Source of the DNA: Thermodesulfobacteriota bacterium
GTDB taxonomy: Bacteria > Desulfobacterota > Desulfobacteria > Desulfobacterales > RPRI01
Direction: 5' to 3'
Assembly: GCA_030836965.1 (NCBI GenBank)
Contig: JAUPLM010000100.1
Location: 1 to 5,247, forward strand
Length of the DNA stretch: 5,247 nt
Below, piece by piece: positions 1 through 5,247 of the stretch (positions are counted from its first letter, which is position 1; every line of letters starts with the position of its first letter). A program made the position numbers and the translations under genes. Below the pieces are notes generated by a model that was given only the letters and a program-made list of their open reading frames with translations, was not told the origin of the DNA and searched no databases.

Positions 1-588
1 GAGGAACGAAACCACCAGAAGAGCAGTTATGGAAAAAAACCTTAAATTGACGGCCTCGTTATGACTTTCTTCTTTAGCAAGAGCCATTCTGTTTCTGTGG
101 ATATTTTTATATTCATCACACAGCGCAAGAATTCTGAAAAAGAGCTTGCGTACATCCCTGTGAAGTCTTGCGCCTTCTTCGCGTTCCCCCTTCTTGTAAT
201 GAGCTATTACCCGGTCCTTTAATTCGACATAACTGCCGTATTCATTCTCAATATCGGTTATGATTTTCTTTTGCGGTTCATCTGAGGATAAATTTTTTGC
301 TTCACCAAGTCTTTCCTTGAATATCTGTCTGAATTCTCCCAGCTGTCTCAGCCAGTCAGGGTCATTATCAAGGAAATAGTAGGTTACAAATCCTTTCTGG
401 TTGACAAGCGCGGCTTCGAGAGATTCAGCGGCCTGAAATGCTGCAACATCTTTTTCAATGAGAAGATTTAATACGCCCTCCATCCTGAAAGTATACCAGA
501 CCATTGAAATTCCACCTATCAGTGTAATAATAACCAGGGTAGATAAAATCAGATATATTTTCAGGCGAAGGGTTATAAGATTTTTCAT
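1..588 (-). CDS. Membrane sensor protein, N-terminal part (probable sensor histidine kinase), cut by window edge
   Basis: An open frame read leftward from an ATG at 588 runs for 196 codons without a stop and leaves the window at base 1. The protein begins MKNLITLRLKIYLIL. It has one hydrophobic segment at about residues 10-33, a mostly helical, charged, polar region at about 35-180, and a second hydrophobic segment starting near 184 that is still running at the edge. Two membrane spans enclosing a roughly 150-residue helical region are the usual layout of a four-helix-bundle periplasmic sensor, as in histidine kinases, chemoreceptors and some diguanylate cyclases. HAMP and output domains would lie beyond the window, so the output type is unknown; histidine kinase is a guess from frequency. 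No good Shine-Dalgarno precedes the ATG. The frame stays open upstream to a stop at 631-633, with TTG codons as poorer alternative starts. It is oriented like the tRNA and away from ldcA. Confidence 0.75.
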   Translation of the reverse strand, partial: MKNLITLRLKIYLILSTLVIITLIGGISMVWYTFRMEGVLNLLIEKDVAAFQAAESLEAALVNQKGFVTYYFLDNDPDWLRQLGEFRQIFKERLGEAKNLSSDEPQKKIITDIENEYGSYVELKDRVIAHYKKGEREEGARLHRDVRKLFFRILALCDEYKNIHRNRMALAKEESHNEAVNLRFFSITALLVVSFL

Positions 589-595
589 TACCAGA

Positions 596-624
596 GCTAT
601 ACAATAAATAATCAAATCAGGCAA
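596..624 (-). promoter_or_regulatory. Candidate promoter of the sensor gene
   Basis: On the minus strand TTGCCT (624-619) and TATAGC (601-596) are separated by 17 bases, each matching 4 of 6 sigma-70 consensus positions. Initiation would fall at about 589-590, directly before the ATG at 588, giving a leaderless or nearly leaderless message. This fits the missing Shine-Dalgarno, but AT-rich DNA throws up such matches by chance. Confidence 0.3.
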
Positions 625-650
625 TTTGTTTTAAGCAACTATTGGTTATG

Positions 651-678
651 TTGACAAAAGATGTTGCTGTGCTACGAT
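651..678 (+). promoter_or_regulatory. Strong-looking orphan promoter (plus strand)
   Basis: A perfect TTGACA (651-656), a 16-base spacer and TACGAT (673-678, 4 of 6) preceded by TG at 670-671 form an extended -10 sigma-70 promoter. Initiation would be near 685. The predicted transcript begins with a purine-rich leader containing AGGAG (691-695) and GGGGAG (707-712), but neither is followed by a usable start codon. Continuing, it would run antisense through the tRNA-Pro gene towards ldcA. No plus-strand gene or terminator is visible between 685 and 864. Confidence 0.45.
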
Positions 679-741
679 GTGAAATATAAAAGGAGAAATA
701 ACAGCAGGGGAGAATAATTAGAAACAAAGAATACATTTTTC

Positions 742-818
<77 letters not shown>

Positions 819-832
819 ACGACAGAAAATTT

Positions 833-861
833 CAACTACCATTTTGAACTGGCCGTGTCAA
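833..861 (-). promoter_or_regulatory. Candidate promoter of tRNA-Pro
   Basis: On the minus strand a perfect TTGACA (861-856) stands 17 bases before TAGTTG (838-833), which is a weak -10 but has TG at 841-840 as an extended -10 element. Initiation at about 826 would give a short leader to be removed by RNase P before position 818. The -35 box lies immediately in front of the ldcA start region. Confidence 0.45.
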
Positions 862-873
862 TAGATGTATAAA
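844..873 (+). promoter_or_regulatory. Candidate promoter of ldcA
   Basis: TTGAAC (844-849, 4 of 6) and TATAAA (868-873, 5 of 6) are 18 bases apart. The -10 would lie inside the first codons if translation began at 865, and initiation would be predicted at about 880, exactly at the second in-frame ATG. If real, ldcA would be leaderless from 880. This is a pattern match only, in AT-rich sequence. Confidence 0.25.
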
Positions 874-1788
874 CGTATTATGAAAAATAATATTCTGGTT
901 CCTGAAAAACTTGAACCTGGCGACACGATAGGGATAGCCGCACCGGCGAGCCCCTTCGATTTAAAAAAGTTCAGGCTGGGAGTTGATGTGCTGAAATCCA
1001 TGGGGTTCAATGTCTATATCCCTGAAGGTATTTTCAGCAGAAACGGATATCTGGCCGGAACCGATCATCAAAGAGCTTCTATTCTGAACAGCCTCTTTTC
1101 AGATAAAGATATCAAAGCTATTTTATGCGCCAGAGGCGGCTTCGGCTCGCTCAAGATACTATCCGCTCTCGATTATGATAAGATTCAGAAGAATCCGAAA
1201 ATATTTATCGGATATAGTGATGTTACGGCTGTTTTATCCGCTCTTTATAAAAAATGCCGGCTGATAACTTTTCATGGTCCTATGGCTGCCGAACTTGGGA
1301 GCACCTCTCAAAGGACCAGAGAAGCAATGTTTTCGGTTCTTTCTTCACGTGCCGATTTTGAAATTTTCTCAAGAAATGGGACGAGTTTAAAACCGGGAAC
1401 CGGATCCGGTATTGTGCTGGGAGGCAATTTGTCGACGTTGTGTCATCTTACCGGCACACCATATTTTCCGGATGTTGGCGGCAGCATACTTTTTATTGAA
1501 GAAAGGGGAGAGGCGGTATACAGGATAGACAGAATGCTTACCCATATGAAGATGGCGGGATGTTTTAAAGGTATATCAGGTCTGGTGCTCGGTTCATTCA
1601 CAGACTGCGGATCTGTAAAAGAGATAAATAAAATTATAGCCGGCCTGTTTGAAAAAATCGACATTCCCATCCTCTCAGGTTTTACCGCCGGGCATGGAAA
1701 GGAAAACATTACGATTCCGTTTGGCCTGAAAGCAACTCTTGATGCAGGCGGCAAACTTCTTTCTTTCAGGTGGCCGGCGATCGATTGA
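865..1788 (+). CDS. ldcA: Muropeptide L,D-carboxypeptidase, peptidase family S66 (LdcA)
   Basis: The 307-residue protein is the usual length for S66 enzymes, which in the cytoplasm remove the terminal D-alanine from murein tetrapeptides during peptidoglycan recycling. The N-terminal domain opens with LEPGDTIGIAAPASP (16-30), a family signature. ARGGFGS (89-95) and GYSD (116-119) follow, with Ser118 as the expected nucleophile. The C-terminal domain has LFIEERGEAVYRIDRML with likely catalytic Glu212, and AGHGKENITIPFG with likely catalytic His277. Spacing among Ser, Glu and His agrees with known LdcA proteins, so the triad looks intact. There is no signal peptide, consistent with the cytoplasm. 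ATG 865 follows directly on an in-frame TAG; ATG 880 (Met6) is an equally plausible start because neither has a Shine-Dalgarno. MccF-type microcin immunity proteins share the fold, but the genomic context favours LdcA. Confidence 0.93.
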   Translation: MYKRIMKNNILVPEKLEPGDTIGIAAPASPFDLKKFRLGVDVLKSMGFNVYIPEGIFSRNGYLAGTDHQRASILNSLFSDKDIKAILCARGGFGSLKILSALDYDKIQKNPKIFIGYSDVTAVLSALYKKCRLITFHGPMAAELGSTSQRTREAMFSVLSSRADFEIFSRNGTSLKPGTGSGIVLGGNLSTLCHLTGTPYFPDVGGSILFIEERGEAVYRIDRMLTHMKMAGCFKGISGLVLGSFTDCGSVKEINKIIAGLFEKIDIPILSGFTAGHGKENITIPFGLKATLDAGGKLLSFRWPAID

Positions 1789-1816
1789 TCATGGACTGGG
1801 AGTGGATTCCCCAATT

Positions 1817-1820
1817 GGAG
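1817..1820 (+). promoter_or_regulatory. Ribosome binding site of the serine hydrolase gene
   Basis: GGAG lies 4 bases before ATG 1825 and fixes that start. No other ATG, GTG or TTG is in frame between the ldcA stop and this codon. Confidence 0.6.
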
Positions 1821-1824
1821 CGGT

Positions 1825-2928
1825 ATGGAAAAAATCAACAGCGCTATGACGGATGCCGTCTCGGATAATATTTTTCCGGGCGCTGTGCTGCTTGTCTCAG
1901 TTAAAGGCGAAATTCTCTTTTTCGATGCATACGGACTGGCCAACAAGCTTTCCGGAAAAAAGATGACTAAGAATACGGTTTTTGATCTTGCTTCTTTAAC
2001 AAAACCGCTCGCAACAACACTGGCCGTAATGAACCTTGTTCAGGAAGGCAGGCTTGAAGTTGAAGATAAACTGATATCGGTTATCCCGCAGCTCGCAAAG
2101 ACTGTAAAAGGAGGGATAAGGATATTAAATCTGCTTTTGCATGATTCGGGACTTCCCGATTACCGTCCATATTATTTAACTCTCCGGGATCTCCCGAAAG
2201 ATGAAAGAGAATACGCTTTAAGGGATCTGCTGATTAAAGAGCCTCTCTTATGCCGGCCTGGTGAAAATGTTTTATACAGCGATCCCGGCTTCATGCTATT
2301 AAGATGGGTAATTGAGACGGTTTCCGGCTGCCGCCTGGACCATTTTTTATATGACAAAATATATAAACCACTCGGTCTTGAAAATTTATTTTTTGTTGAT
2401 CTTGATTACAGGGGGAAAAACAGGAAAGGGCCGAATCAATCGTTTGCGGCTACGGAATTCTGTCCCTGGCGGAATATTCTGCTTGAAGGGATGGTGCATG
2501 ATGAGAATGCATATGTTATGGGTGGAATCGAAGGACATGCCGGTCTTTTCGGTACAGCCGGTGATGTGAACCTTTTATTGTCCGAGCTGCTTTTCTCTTT
2601 TCATGGAATTACGAAACGGAATATAATTGACGGAAAACTGGCAAATCATTTTTTAAGGCGCAGGGAAGGAACAGGCCGCGTTATGGGTTTTGACGCTCCT
2701 TCTTTAACCGGATCCAGCTCGGGAATTCATTTTTCACGCAACAGCGCGGGGCATCTTGGTTTTACAGGAACTTCATTCTGGATGGATCTCGATAAGTTCG
2801 TAATCGTTATATTACTTACCAATCGCGTTCATCCTGCAAGGGAGAATGTGAAAATAAGAGAGTTCAGACCGGCATTGCATAATATCATAATGGAAAGTTT
2901 TGCAGAAAAAGGGATCATAAAGATTTGA
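1825..2928 (+). CDS. Serine hydrolase, class C beta-lactamase/PBP-fold family
   Basis: The 367-residue protein has the three active-site elements of the PF00144 family: S-L-T-K at 57-60 with Ser57 as nucleophile and Lys60 as general base, Y-S-D at 151-153 in place of the classical Y-x-N, and H-L-G at 310-312 in the position of the K-T-G box, followed by FTGTSFW. The conserved HDENA (225-229) and GHAGLF (237-242) stretches are typical of the esterase/D-peptidase-like branch of the family rather than of true AmpC beta-lactamases. No signal peptide is visible, so it is predicted to be cytoplasmic, which argues against antibiotic resistance or periplasmic wall trimming. It begins 36 bases after ldcA on the same strand with no terminator between, so co-transcription is likely. 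Substrate is unknown; a role in muropeptide or D-amino-acid peptide breakdown is inferred only from the neighbour. Confidence 0.9.
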   Translation: MEKINSAMTDAVSDNIFPGAVLLVSVKGEILFFDAYGLANKLSGKKMTKNTVFDLASLTKPLATTLAVMNLVQEGRLEVEDKLISVIPQLAKTVKGGIRILNLLLHDSGLPDYRPYYLTLRDLPKDEREYALRDLLIKEPLLCRPGENVLYSDPGFMLLRWVIETVSGCRLDHFLYDKIYKPLGLENLFFVDLDYRGKNRKGPNQSFAATEFCPWRNILLEGMVHDENAYVMGGIEGHAGLFGTAGDVNLLLSELLFSFHGITKRNIIDGKLANHFLRRREGTGRVMGFDAPSLTGSSSGIHFSRNSAGHLGFTGTSFWMDLDKFVIVILLTNRVHPARENVKIREFRPALHNIIMESFAEKGIIKI

Positions 2929-3057
2929 CGGCTGCCCAAAAAATCCGTAAAACAGGTTTTAATACAGCCAGTTTCAAAGAAAAATATTAATACAAAATAT
3001 AGATTCCCCTTGTAATGAAAATATATTTCTGGTAGCGGTTCACATGATATTTCTGTA

Positions 3058-3086
3058 TTGTATTCCATGGATATTTGGAAAATAAT
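3058..3086 (+). promoter_or_regulatory. Candidate mreB promoter
   Basis: TTGTAT (3058-3063, 3 of 6) and AATAAT (3081-3086, 5 of 6) are separated by the ideal 17 bases. Initiation near 3093 would leave a leader of about 20 bases carrying the GAGG ribosome binding site. The weak -35 and AT-rich surroundings keep this tentative. Confidence 0.35.
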
Positions 3087-3104
3087 CATTTCTTGATATA
3101 TATT

Positions 3105-4156
<1,052 letters not shown>

Positions 4157-4160
4157 TTTC

Positions 4161-4997
4161 ATGTTTTCAAGAAAGTCAATGATGATAGTCGGGGTAATTA
4201 TCCTTGTGGCTGTCAATGTCATTGTGCTTTCCATTTCAGGCAAGCGGCATTATCCCTCTTATACTCTCGGACGGGTTGCATTAACGGTAACTGCCCCGTT
4301 TCAGGATGCCATTACACAAACGATCCGTTTTGCAAAAAGCATATGGAACCATTATTTTTTCCTTGTGTCGGCGGCAAAAGAGAATGAAAATCTTAAAAAA
4401 AGCCTCAGTCATTTAATCCAAAAGAAGAATGAATATTATGAAATAGAGATTTCCAATGACCGGCTGCGCAACTTATTCGATTTCAGGCAAAATATACCCG
4501 GTGAAGTAATTGCTGCCGAAGTTATCGGCATAGATCCTTCCCCATGGTACAGAACAATTGTAATTGACAAGGGAAAAGCGGACGGAGTTAAGCGGGGACT
4601 GCCTGTTATAAATCCGGAAGGTGTAGTAGGCCAGATAATTGATATTACTGAACATTATTCTAAAGTTTTATTGGTTATAGATCAAAACAGCGCTGTAGAC
4701 GCGCTTATACAGCGAAACAGAGCAAGGGGAATAGTTAAAGGCCTCTCTTCAGATCAATGCATTTTTAAATATGTTTTAAGAAGGCATGACATAGAGATCG
4801 GTGATTCGGTTATTGCTTCAGGGCTGGATGGTGTGTATCCCAAAGGATTGCTTATCGGATACGTTACCGAGAAAGCCGAGGGGAATTCGGGCCTGTTCCG
4901 GGAAGTAAGCGTTACGCCTTTTGTTGATTTCGAAAAGCTGGAGGAAGTTCTCATATTAATGAATCCTTCAAACCGGATATTCACAGACGATAAATGA
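4161..4997 (+). CDS. mreC: Rod shape-determining protein MreC
   Basis: The 278-residue protein is a bitopic membrane protein of the elongation complex, linking MreB/MreD to the periplasmic synthases PBP2 and RodA. A short basic N-terminus (MFSRKS) is followed by one membrane span at about 7-25. A coiled-coil-like helix at about 70-108 is rich in Glu, Lys and Leu. The rest is the MreC beta-barrel region, including AEVIGIDPSPWYRTIVIDKG (119-138), GLPVINPEGVVGQI (146-159), SGLDGVYPKGLLIGYV (220-235) and the terminal VTPFVDFEKLEEVLIL (251-266). The start lies 4 bases after the mreB stop and has no Shine-Dalgarno, so initiation probably depends on ribosomes finishing mreB. Methionines 7 and 8 are alternative starts but would remove the positive charges before the membrane span. 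Confidence 0.97.
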   Translation: MFSRKSMMIVGVIILVAVNVIVLSISGKRHYPSYTLGRVALTVTAPFQDAITQTIRFAKSIWNHYFFLVSAAKENENLKKSLSHLIQKKNEYYEIEISNDRLRNLFDFRQNIPGEVIAAEVIGIDPSPWYRTIVIDKGKADGVKRGLPVINPEGVVGQIIDITEHYSKVLLVIDQNSAVDALIQRNRARGIVKGLSSDQCIFKYVLRRHDIEIGDSVIASGLDGVYPKGLLIGYVTEKAEGNSGLFREVSVTPFVDFEKLEEVLILMNPSNRIFTDDK

Positions 4998-5247
4998 AGT
5001 ACATTTTTTACGCGTTTACATGTCTTGTTTTTATACTTATTCAAACTACGGTTGTTCATTATTTCCGTATATTGAACGGATTTTATGACCTTTTCCTTCT
5101 AATTGTAATTTATCTGGGACTGTACCGGAATTTGCGGGAGAGTCTTCCGGTAATTCTCTTTCTCGGTATTATAATGGATAATCTGTGTACCGGGCCTTTC
5201 GGACTTTATATGACCGTATATTTGTGGCTGTACGCAACGATAAGATG
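4994..5247 (+). CDS. mreD: Rod shape-determining protein MreD, N-terminal part, cut by window edge
   Basis: A frame opening at ATG 4994 runs 84 codons to the right edge without a stop. Its ATG shares ATGA with the mreC stop codon, the classic sign of translational coupling. The translation starts MKYIFYAFTCLVFILIQ and is very hydrophobic, with membrane segments at about 3-22, 31-44 and 51-62, and a further one beginning near 70. The segment GIIMDNLCTGPFGLYM (58-73) matches the conserved Asp/Gly-Pro-Gly-Leu region of MreD. MreD is an integral inner-membrane protein of about 160-170 residues that works with MreB and MreC in rod-shape elongation, so roughly half is seen here. Position directly after mreC makes the identity secure despite the low sequence conservation of this family. 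Confidence 0.93.
   Translation, partial: MKYIFYAFTCLVFILIQTTVVHYFRILNGFYDLFLLIVIYLGLYRNLRESLPVILFLGIIMDNLCTGPFGLYMTVYLWLYATIR

Noticed and set aside
1791..1868. ATG just after the ldcA stop opening a 25-codon frame
   Set aside because: It is out of frame with the serine hydrolase, lacks a Shine-Dalgarno, and overlaps the real start at 1825, which has GGAG.
1443..1946. 167-codon minus-strand open frame opposite ldcA and the next gene
   Set aside because: It lies antisense to two genes with intact family motifs, has no recognisable domain, and spans their boundary.
2930..2969. Possible intrinsic terminator after the serine hydrolase gene
   Set aside because: The stems are short, the internal loops are large and uneven, and no T-run follows.
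2959..2994. Direct repeat TTAATACA at 2959-2966 and 2987-2994
   Set aside because: Eight-base repeats in AT-rich spacer are expected by chance, and there is no third copy or symmetry suggesting an operator.

Overview
This 5.2 kb window is a chromosomal stretch centred on cell-wall and cell-shape functions, from a Gram-negative-type, moderately AT-leaning bacterium. The evidence is a canonical mreB-mreC-mreD operon start, a cytoplasmic L,D-carboxypeptidase of the murein recycling type, and a tRNA-Pro(GGG) with an encoded CCA tail. Protein style and codon use would fit a deltaproteobacterial (Desulfobacterota-like) lineage, but that is an impression and was not tested by a search.

Layout. The left edge (1-588, minus strand) is the N-terminal 196 codons of a two-transmembrane sensor protein, probably a histidine kinase or related signal transducer, whose signalling domains lie outside the window. 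Bases 589-741 are non-coding. They hold a candidate promoter for the sensor gene and, on the plus strand, a strong-looking TTGACA/TACGAT promoter with no recognisable gene behind it. A tRNA-Pro(GGG) gene follows on the minus strand (742-818). Only 46 bases separate it from the plus-strand genes, so the tRNA and ldcA promoters must be interleaved.

The plus strand then carries ldcA (S66 muropeptide L,D-carboxypeptidase), a 36-base gap, and a serine hydrolase of the beta-lactamase/penicillin-binding-protein fold. After a 184-base AT-rich spacer with a candidate promoter comes mreB, then mreC (4 bases later, without a Shine-Dalgarno) and mreD (ATGA overlap, cut by the right edge).

How they work together. 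MreB, MreC and MreD form the elongasome scaffold that directs lateral wall synthesis. LdcA trims recycled tetrapeptides in the cytoplasm, and the neighbouring hydrolase may act on a cell-wall or D-amino-acid substrate, although that role is inferred from context only. The sensor gene is transcribed away from these genes and has no evident link to them.

I did not find a clearly new biological system. The most unusual points are the orphan plus-strand promoter facing the tRNA, the overlapping promoter region between tRNA-Pro and ldcA with possible leaderless starts, and the pairing of two peptidase-like enzymes directly upstream of mreBCD.
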